The notes beneath the pieces were generated by a model. The model was not told the DNA's origin. It saw only the letters and a program-made list of their open reading frames with translations, and searched no databases. Both the position numbers and the translations under genes were made by a program. Of a stretch of DNA of 64,000 bases, positions 22,779 to 34,032 are shown piece after piece; positions within the stretch are counted from its first letter, which is position 1, and each line of letters begins with the position of its first letter. Origin of the DNA: Polytrichum commune. Taxonomy: Eukaryota; Streptophyta; Polytrichopsida; Polytrichales; Polytrichaceae. The stretch is taken from contig OX485805.1 of NCBI GenBank assembly GCA_950295325.1, forward strand, positions 9,920,501 to 9,984,500. Reading direction: 5' to 3'.

Positions 22779-24890
22779 GGATGCACTGGTGAATGTGTAC
22801 TCATCTACATTTCAAATCTTGGTCAACTTTCTATCAACTACATGCACTCACACTCACATGACATTATATCTTGCAAACAACATCAACATTAAGCTTGTTG
22901 CTCGTCTTATTATTCCTCTTCGCTGCTGGTGATGTGAACGAGGAAACTTCTATCACTAATCAATCTAACTACTCTAACTAATCAAGTGACTAATCTTGAA
23001 CTAAGTAACCAATGTGAAACTCACTGACTCCAATACTTATGCCCCCTCCCCACCTGGCTTTAGCTATGCCTAAAAGTTGGTTCTAAAAACATGGCCTTCA
23101 CACCATTGACATTATCTAGTGCCCAACATAGTTGGCAAATGATGTGGCATGGTTTAAAAGTGGAGGTTTTAAGCCTCAAGCACCGACCCTCCCATCGGTA
23201 CCTAGACATGAGGCAAGAATATATGTCGCAACCCTTGCTAGGTCCCTTAATAATCTTGCCAATTTTCAATTCTAGCAAAGGTTACGAGTCGCTAACCCTT
23301 CGCATTCCGCCATGCTAATGGATAGCTCCTCTTACCCCGGACCAATAGTTCATAGGAGGGAACCAACCCTCCTACTTTGCTTTCGGGACTCACCCCTTAA
23401 TCGGTAACCCATTTCCCCAATGTGGACTTCCATCCATGGAAGTCCAATCCTATGTTGATCATCGCGTTGCCGGAGCAACACTACAACAACCCGAACCATA
23501 CTAGGCAACTATGGCCTCACAATAGGCCAAAGCCCATGGAGGCCTTGCCGTTCGGCCTCGGGTGGGTGAGGCCACACCACCTCACCCATATAAGCCTCTA
23601 GGACTCTACGCGGGGCCCCTACCCCACCGTCAACCAACCTCTTGTCTCTCTACCAAGAGTTGGGGCCAAGTGGACATTTTCCTTTAGCTGCTGGGCCTAG
23701 AACCCCCCAGCAGCTTCAGACCATCATAACTTCCTTGTATGATGTCTGATTCCAGAAACCAACCACTCCATCTTCATCTACGCTTCACGTAGATGCCGAT
23801 GGACTCCTCACTTGCCCCATTCGGGCAAGTGGTGAGGAAGTTATGCCTGTTTGAACCTTTGCAGTCCCGGGAATCACTCCCAGGCACTGCTGTAGCAGGG
23901 CGCTGTCCCGGGACAGCGCCCCACTCAAATGGCCATAACTCCTAGCTCACACCTCCGATTGAGGTGTTCTTGAGCTTTCTAGAATCACCACGCCATGAGC
24001 TACGCATAGCTCATGGCCTTACCCTTGTGCCTCCTAGTCTTCGTGGGTGGGAGGCGTTCCCAACGCCCGGGGCCCTCACCCACACTAGGATCACTTGGGC
24101 CCTCTCACCAACGGCGCCACAAGTCCCGGGTGTCACTCCGGGGTCCCCCTTGTGCCCATGGTGTTTCGGGCACTCCTCATGGAGAGGTGCGCGACAATAT
24201 AGGACCTTTAAAAGTGTCGCCTCCCGCCCTTGTGATTGGTTGCTTTTAGTCTTAGCTATGAGGGCACGAGGAGCTTCATTAACAAGAACCGATGGTAAGA
24301 TAGATGAGCAGTAAGGCATTTGGGGATGGGACAAAAACTACCCAACATTCATTGCTTGGTAGATGACACAATGAACATGTGTGAAAACTATTTATTAACT
24401 AAAACCTACTCAAAAATCTCCGGAGCAAGTTCTTGTAGGTGCATTGGGAGAGCCGGATGCCTCCGCTATAACCGAGGGAGCTTTATCTGGTTCTTAGGGA
24501 AAGACTTTGGTTATTTGGTAAAGTCAGGTGAGGAGGGGTCATTATTTATTCATTTATTTATATTTTTTGAGACAGAAGGCCAACATGCCAACGCCAAAGC
24601 ACATGAGGCAGATGACCACCTCGCCAGTTATACTGTCAAGTAGAGAGCTTGGGGGGTGCACCTTTCATTAAAACCTAGAATCACGTGCGTTCACTGCATA
24701 CTCTAAAAACCCCCTATATACAAGTTATTTTTTGTGAAATGAAGTAATACACATACAATTGCAACAATAAATATACAAGTGACAATATGTATACACAAAA
24801 AAACATCCATTCATATATAGTCATTAACATAAGTATACAAATATACTTTTGAACAATAATCAACCTCTATAATATGTATAACAAAATATC
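22779..24890. other. Dispersed repeat sequence, no gene; contains a 24-bp GC-rich palindrome
   Basis: 23,690-23,890 matches, inverted, the segments at 36,945-37,150 and 37,432-37,640 inside the satellite (shared strings include acaggcataacttcct and gtccatcggcatctac). So a dispersed repeat, perhaps an LTR, is present here. 23,898-23,921 is a perfect 24-bp palindrome (arm GGGCGCTGTCCC). No coding frame was recognised. From 24,660 on the sequence is AT-rich spacer. Confidence 0.55.
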
Positions 24891-26242
24891 CTAGCTTTCA
24901 TCAGCAAAGTCGTTGAAAACTTTTTCATCTCTCGGATGTAACTCATAAACATTTGATTCACCAATATATGTCATTGTAGCCAATGCAATTATTGTCTCTA
25001 AGTCTACCATCAAATGATCAATAAGATCATATGTCCACTTGTTGTTAGCCCCTTTTTGATACCAACATAAACCAATCTCCACGTTTGATGGACGGTCCAT
25101 CAAGTCAATTGGATCCCTATACTCCACCCAACGATTACCAAACTTCCTCCGCATCCTATAAACTCTCCCAACAAACCAAACCTTAACTTGAGTAGATTTT
25201 TTTGGCCTACCTCGTTTTTTCACAGTTTTAGCTTCAGGTGTGTTCAAAAAACACACACCACAGTCACAACCAAGCTTTAACAAAGTGCCATGGTTTCTAG
25301 CACTCAGGAGTTTAGGCTTCATATATAATATGCCAGCTCTAATTCGAGTCAACCGATCTTTAGACAAAGAAGGATTGCCATTCAATTGATTAACAAATGT
25401 ACTTTTAAAAATTCTAGACTCCCCTACCATTACATAAGCCACAGCTGACTTTGCATTTGATAGAGAGGGAATTTCAGCACCTTCATGTTCATCAACAAGA
25501 ACATCTAAAGTATATATGTCGAAGTTGACTCTCCAACTCAACATCTTCATTTATGTCATCTTCAGCCAATGACTGCAACCCTTCAGCCTCTATGAAAGCA
25601 TCCTTGCATGAATTTGAATTGCCTCCTTCAATACCACAATCTTCCTTTTCACCACCCTGTGTAATAGGATCATCAATGAATATGTGATCATAATCACATA
25701 TATCTTCCTCCATACTTCCAAACAAATGAGCTTCAATTTTTTTTTTCATGTATCCATAGTTCTACCCACCAACTGCCATCTCTCACAACATTGGGTTTCA
25801 TACCCAATTCAGCACACATTTCTTGAGCCTCTTGAAATCCCAACTTCAAAGCTAAGACAATGAGATCATCATTTTCCACACATGAATAATCTCTCAAATC
25901 TGCAGCTTCTCATGTAGAATTCTTCTCCAACTCATTCCATATGTGAGTTTGTTTCTTGTGAGCCCTCACAAAACGTGGATCAATAGGATCGGCCTCAAAT
26001 TCCGCAATGCGTGCTCATGCTCCTGCACTTTCCACAAGATCAATCCCATCATAGCTTCTCTCATTTGAAATCATACCACCGACTTTACTAAATTTTTTTT
26101 CACAAAAATCTGATCCAAGCAAGCCAAATGGAACTTCTAAGTGGTTGTACTTATCCTTGAACAACTTGATAAGCAACACAATATAATGACACGAAATCTG
26201 CATATCTAAATAAGCTTGAGGACTAATAAAATTTGTCTTCAA
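24891..26242 (-). pseudogene. Transposon-like gene of unrecognised family, C-terminal half, decayed
   Basis: Three frames follow one another on minus. 26,242-26,015 has YLDMQISCHYIVLLIKLF, GLLGSDFCEKKFSKVGGM and NERSYDG. About 26,014-25,750 has RFVRAHKKQTHIWNELEK and later ALKLGFQEAQEMCAELGMKP, with stops. 25,749-25,492 and 25,550-24,891 have FKSTFVNQLNGNP, LSKDRLTRIR, a Cys cluster (GCDCGVCF) and a basic KKRGRPKKS patch. The stretch around FCEKKFSKVGG followed by a basic domain recalls the end region of some eukaryotic transposases, but I cannot name the superfamily. Frame changes at about 25,520 and 26,014 and internal stops suggest a dead copy, or unrecognised introns. Confidence 0.45.
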
Positions 26243-26249
26243 AGAACAC

Positions 26250-26312
26250 TATATTCGTTAAATTGAGACTTTCTCTAGTCTCAAATTAATATATGGATCA
26301 AACAACATTCCG
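26250..26312. repeat. 63-bp repeat with hairpin, copy 1
   Basis: The string aacactatattcgttaaatt, then gagactttctctagtctc, then aaattaatatatggatcaaac recurs at 48,005-48,078 with about one change. The middle forms a 6-bp hairpin (gagact/agtctc). A shorter match (aacactatattcgttaat) lies at 16,127. It may be the end of a small DNA element. The rest of 26,313-26,776 is AT-rich with no gene. Confidence 0.75.
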
Positions 26313-26776
26313 TGTTCCGAAACTATATTGAGAACGATCTCAAATATATTATATGTTCTAATATCCCAAGTCTATTATGTGTGGACATAAGCACATGTGG
26401 TAGAGCACTCAACACCAACTTCATCTACAAAAACACTTTGGGTAGAGCACTCCAAACTAGTTTCACCCAAGAAACATATAAAATAATTTCTATTATTAGC
26501 ATGGTCAATAAAATATAGACATTGCAACATACAAAGTGCATGCAATAAATGCATTTTTCTTCAATGGAAAATTTAGTCCCAAACTTAATAAAAAAAATGA
26601 ACTTCACAACTGTATTGAAATATAGTAAATGGATATTCATCCAACCCCAAACAATATAGCATTCGCAAGTTCTACCCAAACTTTGCCCCAAGTTTGAGGA
26701 GCACACATATGAGTAATATATATTCGTCGAATTACAGTTTACACTATAATCATGCTAATACAATCCTACCAACTTC

Positions 26777-29525
26777 TCATTCAACGTGGGTTGCTTCTTC
26801 TGCGATCCGAGCAAGGTTGTCTTTTGCAAAAGTTATGTACTTTTGAGGGATGGACACTGATCCACTATGATTTTTCCGTGGTTTCCATGCTATGAATATG
26901 GAATCTGTATCTACCCAAGATGGACCATGCTCAGAATCCACCTTCCACCGAAAGTTAGGGTTTGTATCCCAGCCTGTATAATGCCGAACAACATCTTCAT
27001 TCCGTGCTGTCGGTCGGTAGTACTCTACTTGTATTTGTCGAAAATGAGGGCTGGAAGTTACAAAATTTGGTTTGGACAAAGCTCTTGCCACCCACACTGG
27101 CTTTGCATATGTCTCATCTCCAGGACCCAAAATGAGCATATAACCTTCATGACAATCCACTGCAATGCGGAAAGATGGTGGCGGACGACTACTAGCAGGC
27201 CCCACGTAATGGTCGTCCACATCAAACTCCTCTTGAACCTCTCCATTTCCCAAAAGACTAGCCTCCGAAGCTTGTACATTGACACGTGTTTGTGGCCAAA
27301 ACCCATGCCTTAAAGTAAGGGGTGTATCTTGATGAAGGTTTGCCAAAGCGCCACGAACACGTGTCCAATATTGTATCCAACTTCCGTAACGAAGCCAACA
27401 CGATCCACCAACATCCGCTACCCTCAAACTCTCCCAATATTGTATGAAGCCTGATATGCCTTTACAAATGTCCTCCAAATTCTTCATGGGTATTGGTTTG
27501 CAAGGCTTAGGCTCTCCGTCAGGCAACATCGTCCTTCCTTCCCCATCAACACTCCATACAAGGAGACCCTCCGGCGGGCTCCAGTCTTGTGATGTGCACA
27601 ACAACTTGTATTGCATGGCGGGGACACCATCGTCACGCACGTAGAACCGAAATTGTTGTGCCTTCGTATGCCCGATCAATCGGTGAGCTCCGCTTCGAAT
27701 ATACGGTTCTATAAATGCCTTGAAGTCTGGAACCTCCTCGATCATATGGGGGATGACGGGAATGTTCTCCAAATTCATGTACGACTTCATCAACAATGGG
27801 ATTGTTGGAAAATCCTCCTCGCGCAACTTCATGCTCCACCGCCCAAAGGACGCATCAATATCATCGTGCGTATGGCCTACCAATAGAAAGGACACAAAAA
27901 CCTCCTTGAAAATGCCTTTCGCAACCAACAACGACCAATATGCAAAAACATATCTACTTTTATTGTCCTTCGCACAATTGTCCAATTGGACACGCAGAGT
28001 TGGGGGCAACTTCTTGGCAATCACATCTTCACTTGGTGGCTCCGGCAATGAGTGCACGCATACATCTCTTCCATCCAAGACCGCTTCATATAGAGGTGTT
28101 GATCCCGAGTTTTCAAATAACAATCTTGATGAATAGGACGGCGGTTTCTCCAAATCACGTAAAAGCTTTGCAAATGACCCTATCGTGTGGTTTGAATCCG
28201 CCGGATACAAATCAAGAGCATAATGAGCATATTTGACATCACCATGCCCATGTGCAATCATTCCTGCAAAGGCAACCCAATGGTTTAATATTCAACTATA
28301 ACACCAAAAAATTCACATGGTGTACATGTATGGCCCCAAGTACAAACCTAAACGCACAAATTTGTGTTTAGGTAATGCAATGCAATTGTTATCAAAATCA
28401 CCTGTAACCGAAACAGGAAGCTTAAAAAGGCCGTCCGTGGCTTTGATTCGATTTGCAAAACATGGTGAGGCTGTTTTGGCATGGTCCATCTTGTCATGGA
28501 TGATTGTAAGGACTTCCAAAGGCCTGGAGATGGACAAAGCTCTATTTGTGTAGTAATCATTACGGTGTGCCTCTTGCATGTTCACATGCTTGAAATAGTT
28601 CATTTGATGTGCGGCATAGGACTCTGTCCCCATCGTGTGTGCATCTCGAAGGCGTTTCAACTTCTCGCATTTGGAACAATGGGCAAATTTGTCGCCTCGT
28701 CTTTTTGTGATGTATTCGCTAAAGTGAGATTTTTTGATAGCACTCAGTTTCGACAACGAAATTGGGTCCAACCCGGCCTTCTCGCCAACTGCGTTTACGT
28801 CCAACAATATGTCTTTCCATTTCGTGCCTGTAGGAAGAACCTTCTCCACAACCTTTTCACCGGTTGCGAGTGTGCGTGTTTTGTGCGGCATTGCATCGGC
28901 AAGGGGGACAATGATGGTTGCCAAAGTGGCTGTTGCTTGTCTCGTTGCTTCTCTTGGTTTCTTTAAGCCCATGTTCCCATGGTGACGGGCACGGCGGCCT
29001 TCATTGGCATACGCGGCTTGTCTATAAAATTCCGCTTTCGACACACCATGAATGGTGTACCATGCCGTACAACACACGTCTATGCTCTCAAGGGTGATGA
29101 CCTTGCGACCCGCTCCGTTCACATGTATCGCCCTATGGACATCAAGTTTTTTGGTGGATCTTAGACGGAAATCTCCAAGCCACATTTCTTCACGGATGGC
29201 CTTCAATTTATCTCTTGGGAACAATTGGCAACAACGATGTACACAACAATCCTTCGTAGCAACTTCTCTAATAGACTCCTCACAGAGCAACCTTTGACGT
29301 TTACACTTATTTGCAGACGGAGTAGGACGTGTCAATGTTTCGTACTTCCGAAGGCCTTTGCGTGGCCGAATGTTTGCTTGGAGCTCCTGTTGGATTTGGA
29401 CATGTCGTCGCTCATGGTCGCGCAAGCTAACCCCCTCAATTGTCACATTCCTCAACGGCCACCTTCGCAACGAGAACCTATGAATTGGATTGACTTCCGA
29501 ATGGACGACACTTGTATGTGAGCGT

Positions 29526-29584
<59 letters not shown>

Positions 29585-29740
29585 TTTGGAGAGCGGAGAG
29601 CGTAGAGGAAATAAAAATAGTAAACTTGTCAGACTAAAATTAGGATATTCCAAAATAGCCAAGAATATACCAAGAATATTCCAGAATTTGACAATAATAG
29701 TAAAAAAATTGGACCTATTTCCGTGGGATGTATAGGTCAT
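26777..29740 (-). CDS. DUF7869-type protein (transposase-derived?), two exons, open reading frame
   Basis: Exon 1 (29,740-28,348) ends TTAG|GTTTGT. Exon 2 (28,263-26,777) follows acceptor TTTGCAG, giving an 84-nt intron. The joined frame is 960 codons with no break. Exon 1 has a Cys-rich block (DCCVHRCC), a region near HGNMGLKKPREATRQAT, then C-x2-C (HCSKCEKLKRLRDAH). The junction creates RLGMIAHGHG. Exon 2 carries LDNCAKDNKSRYVFAYWSLL and LLVGHTHDDIDASFGRW, the core I associate with DUF7869, a widespread domain often taken as a degenerate or unclassified DDE nuclease. The C-terminal half (DCHEGYMLILGPGDE...) may be an added chromatin-binding-like module; that is a guess. The true start is uncertain: the first 70-100 codons include a 7-bp CTCTCCG repeat giving SPLSALR runs, so a start downstream of about 29,520 is likelier. 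Confidence 0.7.
29523..29610. repeat. 7-bp tandem repeat (agcggag)
   Basis: About ten copies of a 7-bp unit lie at the 5' part of the DUF7869-like gene. On minus, three units encode a 7-residue repeat (SPLSALR). A related stretch in opposite orientation occurs at 45,588-45,632, with some shared flank (ctctacgctcacata). Confidence 0.9.
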
Positions 29741-30060
29741 AAAATAAAATAAAAACCCTGAATTTGAAATGGTCTCATTAAGTTTGGAAACCGTGAGGTG
29801 GTTGAATTATTAAAACCAATGATGACTACAAAAAAAATCAATGAAAATGGATTTTTTGAGATTGGTATAATTGAAGAATGAGTCAATCAATATACAAAGG
29901 AATCAAAATAATAAACTTGCTTGGTTTTTATTCATCACTTTTCTCTTTGTCTTATATGTGAGTCTATTCTATAGCTTGGACTTTAGCAATTATCGTTTGT
30001 GGCCGAATAGATTATAAATTGGACTCATACCCAACATAATTGTATATACAGTTGCACACA
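29741..30060. promoter_or_regulatory. Intergenic region between divergent genes, TATA-like box at about 30,011
   Basis: An AT-rich spacer between the minus-strand DUF7869-like gene and the plus-strand gene at 30,061. ATTATAAATTGG at about 30,010-30,021 lies about 45 bp before the plus-strand ATG and may be its TATA box. Confidence 0.35.
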
Positions 30061-30528
30061 ATGGGAGATGAGAGAGACATGTTTGCTGGATTAGGATGGG
30101 AGAAGGAAATTAGAAGTCTAGGAGATCCTCATATTCCATTTAATCCATCGCCGGAATTTGAGTTTGCTGCTGGAAATCAAAGTAGTGATGACTATGAGCT
30201 GACTCCATTTTCGCAGTCTACACAAGCATGGAGGTGGAGGGTGCAGGAGGAGCAAAAACAATATGAGAAAAAGGAAAAAAGGCAGGAAGATGTGCCGGAG
30301 AAGGATGTTGATTTAGATGAAGACAAATCGAACGAAACGGAGGAGGAGGTGAAGGTGGAAGGGGAATCTTCGAAGTCTCTTTCATTTCGCGAACGGATGA
30401 GAGGAATGACGCCGCATCATCTTCCGCTGAAGGATCGAAAGAGAGATAAGACAATTTCTTATATGGATTTGCTTCGACCGGGTCCACCTCCCTCGCAATC
30501 ATCTAAGAAGTATGCAAAACGGAAATAG
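30061..30528 (+). CDS. Small hydrophilic protein of unknown function (155 aa)
   Basis: I do not recognise it. The single open frame starts MGDERDMFAGLGWEKEIRSL; an in-frame ATG 21 nt earlier would add MYIQLHT and is less likely. The N-terminal third is mixed and could fold. The middle is highly charged (KKEKRQEDVPEKDVDLDEDK). The C-terminal part is basic with Pro runs (GPPPSQSSKKYAKRK). There is no signal peptide, membrane helix or zinc finger. A possible TATA box lies about 45 bp upstream and AATAAAAATAAT at about 30,573 could be a poly(A) signal. It sits between two transposase-like genes and has codon-like composition without stops. Expression is unproven. Confidence 0.5.
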   Translation: MGDERDMFAGLGWEKEIRSLGDPHIPFNPSPEFEFAAGNQSSDDYELTPFSQSTQAWRWRVQEEQKQYEKKEKRQEDVPEKDVDLDEDKSNETEEEVKVEGESSKSLSFRERMRGMTPHHLPLKDRKRDKTISYMDLLRPGPPPSQSSKKYAKRK

Positions 30529-30689
30529 AGTTGATAGACATAGGAAGCATTGTAATACAAAATTTTGAAGCAAATAAAAATAATCATTGAGATTATACCT
30601 TTATTATATCAATCAATTATTGCTTCACAAGAGGTCCAGAAATGGACACATATATCATAGCCCAAAGTACTGCTAGGCTGAGATAAATC

Positions 30690-33600
30690 CTAAGAAGTAG
30701 ACTTTGTCAAAAGACCCCCTTCGAAGATGAGTTTGACTTCGTTGAAGCTAAATGTCGGGGCGTGAATGAACAAATTCACTTCCGCATCCAAATTAGAAAC
30801 CTTGATGAAAATGTAATACAAATGCTTACAATTCAAATAAGAATTTCGTTTGCGGCTGAACTTGGAAATCATATCCAAGAAAAATGCGCAGTTGCACTCT
30901 GTAAGAGAACTGACTGTCACTTGGTAGATCGGTGGTTGGGGTTCTGATTTGGACTGCAGTGTGATAATGCAACCAAATCCCGGTTGAGGGATCATAGTTA
31001 ACTTCATAACGGTACCATGCATAGCTTCAGCAGAGGCCACCATCTGCCTCTGCTTTGCCGAAGGTGCGCTACTGGATCGCCGAACAAGCTTGGACAATCT
31101 TGTCGGAGGGATCATGTCGGGGTTTTCTGGAACACGGATTCCAGACATATCCAGTGGGGGAGCAGAGTTGGTGAAGAGTTGAGTCGGTGTGATGCGCTCC
31201 TTTGGTGGGAGTTGAAAACCTGCGTTCTCAAGGGCGAAGATATCCGAGCGGGTGAGGTTGGTACCAATCTTCACGGGCCAGATTGGGGGAATAGGAGGCT
31301 TCTGGTCATGAGCAGAGAACGGCATGACCCATTTCCGACGAGGGCCCTTCACGCAACGCTCAATGTCGTCGGGGCAAAAGACAAAGTCCGTGTGCTTCAT
31401 AGATTGGAGTTTGTAATGATGCCACATACCGGTGTAGGTCGGCGCAGGGACGCTCTTATTATTAGTGACGATTCTTGCGGTGCACTTCTTCTTCGTGCCC
31501 GCATGATTAGCCCAACAAGACTTCCCAGACGTATAGGGTATGCGGGCAATATGCCAAAGAGAGACATCTACTTTGGTTTCTTGCACGGCAGTGACACGCT
31601 GGAAACCAAGTCCTGCAGGTGAAGGCACTTGAACCTCTTGTACAGAGGGGGAAGACTCCTCAATGATAGTGGGTAGTGTTTCTGGTTGAGATCGAGTGAC
31701 ACGCTTACCGGGGGGAGGACGAGAGAAGTTCACGGTATCGGGGCGGTGGGTCTCGCCATCATCACCAATTGGAGTGTCTGATCTTCGCTTCTGCGATCCA
31801 AACACCTCGGCGCCCTCAAGGTGTGGATCGCGAGTGCAAAATTCTTCCCCACCGGACATGTCAAGCAAGACCTTCTGCAACACTGTGGGGTCGCCAGTAC
31901 GCTGAGCTCGACGTTGAGCACCCCTGAGCTTTAGTTCTTCTTTGCTTGGACCATCTCCGCCAATTCCACCTTTAAGGAACTGGTAGTATGCAACAACTTG
32001 TAAGAAGGCGCGAATGTAGTCGTCAACCGTAGCCACGTATAGATCTCCACCCTTGTTGCCGGAGGCTTGAAGCCATTTGTTGTGGATGGACTCCGCAAGA
32101 TTGCACGACGGCATCTCGGCCAATTGGTCTTGGATTAAAACCTTTTCCTGATTGGAGAAATCAAGTATTAATATAAATGTACAGAGAGAGGAAATCGAAT
32201 CCAAGAAAAACCAATAATGAATTATGAAGGAGATGTACCAGTTCCATGAAACCACCCCATTGAAGGTAGCGGAAGTGCCAAAAAGCAAGCCAGAGCTGAA
32301 GATGCTTGATACCGTCCTCACTTGTACAATTCGATGACGCCCACCAAGCCTTGATAGCTAGGTACCTAGTCTCAGCCTCTTCCATAGATGACGCATTTCG
32401 ATATTGAAGGCAAAGATGTCTATGTTGGTCTTGTAACTCATGCTTTATATACGATTTCGTATGTTTTTCGAGCGATTGTTTCCAATGGAAAAAACAAGTG
32501 CGCTCACGACCCTCCATTGGAACTTTGGGATCCCCCGAACCATATACAATGCGAACAGCGTTCCAATTGGCTTGGGCACTGTCCGCCATGAAGCCTATAA
32601 AGTTTGGATGTGGGATACCGTGTCGGGCCATGACGTGGTTGAGGTTCTGCCAGAAGAGAACTTGGGCATCCTTATCCTCCGATTGGAAATCACAACATGA
32701 AATGGTCATGACCCGTTGATAAGTCCCATCGTACACATGAGCGGCCATGGTGGTCCACCCTTTGACCCGCTTCACGTGATCGGACATCATCCACGCGTTC
32801 TCCAGGTCCCCACCCGGTTGCATCCGACGAACCAAATCCACTCCACTTCCAGGACCAACCTCCGACATCTTGAAGACGAACACCTTGTCTGTATCGTCAC
32901 CTTGTCCTGGGAATTGGTTCCGTTGGACGTAGGCCCAATTGCTAACGCCTCGGAGCTTTGCGATGCCATCCATAACACCAAACCTCCGCAAATATTTGAA
33001 AGAGGTAACCTTAGAGCAAAGGTTTGGGGAATTCAACTCTCTACAGCTCTCAAAAACAGGTTCAAGCTCTTTTAAAGAGAAGAGACGGTGTGTGTCATTA
33101 TCGCCAGAAAGGAGAAACTCACCAACAATGTCCTTGCTAGCTTCAAGGACGATCTTGCTGTGGGTGGCTTGAGGCGTACGTTCAACGTGCTCCTCAAGAA
33201 GTGCATTGATACGCTTCCGACTGTCTCTGCAGTCTCCAACCTTCACTGGATGTTGATGAGAACCGAGATGAATGCAGGCTCTTTGGGATGACTCCTTCCC
33301 ATGGACGTAGAAGATTTTGGCCTCGCATAGTGCAATGCATTTGGGAGGCTCTTTACAGATCCTGCAGACAAGAGTAGATCCGGATGGCACAATGCCAGAG
33401 AGACGGAAAGGATCTTTAGTGAAACCTTCAAATTCTGTGTCATTGACCTTAGAGGTACGATGGGCGCGTTGAAGGTAATCACAACTCGGGTTTTGGCATT
33501 GGAGATGGCCAACACAGGTAGAGGAACGAAATGCAAGGCCAACGTCGTTTGTAATGTTGGTGGTTTGAGTCTTAGTCCAAACATGGCCATCATATTGCTT

Positions 33601-34032
33601 GTCCATGCCGTCCAACGACTTGGCCCTGGTTTGAGATGAAGAGACTTCTGCTGCAGGGAGGACAAATAACTAGGTGCCATCGAAACGAGGGGGAAGGTGA
33701 TTAACTTCTTGGATTTTGATTTTATCGTAATCTATTTTCTTGAGGACGTTCTTACTACCGGGCATAGAGCCAAGACGACGAAGACATTGAACAATAGTTT
33801 GAGGAGGTTTAGATGTAGGGACCGAAGGAGTTGAAGGGACAAAGCTAGATGGAGAAGGCGTTATGTAGGATGCAAAGGGAAACAAATGAGGGGAATCATG
33901 GACAGCAACCTTATACACTGGTACATCTTCACTCGAAGAATCAGACAAGTCTATAACGTTGTCTACACCAGGCTCGGTCTTGACGCTTATTACGGGGGGT
34001 GTGCTAAAGGCAACAGTGGATATCATGTGCAC
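30690..34032 (-). pseudogene. Mutator-like transposase with SWIM zinc finger, copy 2 (one nonsense codon)
   Basis: It is better preserved than copy 1 at 4150-7934. Exon 1 runs 34,032-32,239 and exon 2 32,147-30,690, around a 91-nt phase-0 intron (CTG|GTACAT ... CAATCAG). The start region is acidic (DLSDSSSED). A TAG at about 33,671 interrupts the frame where copy 1 reads Val; otherwise both exons are open. Features: Cys/His block after SLDGMDKQYDG, DDE-like core with MADSAQANWNAV, then C-x3-H (CFFHWKQ), and a C-terminal SWIM finger (CNCAFF ... LNCKHLYY). The N-terminal domain seen in copy 1 is missing: the satellite at 34.08 kb starts right there. Readthrough or a downstream start at 33,615 could still give a long protein. 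Terminal inverted repeats were not found. Confidence 0.75.
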
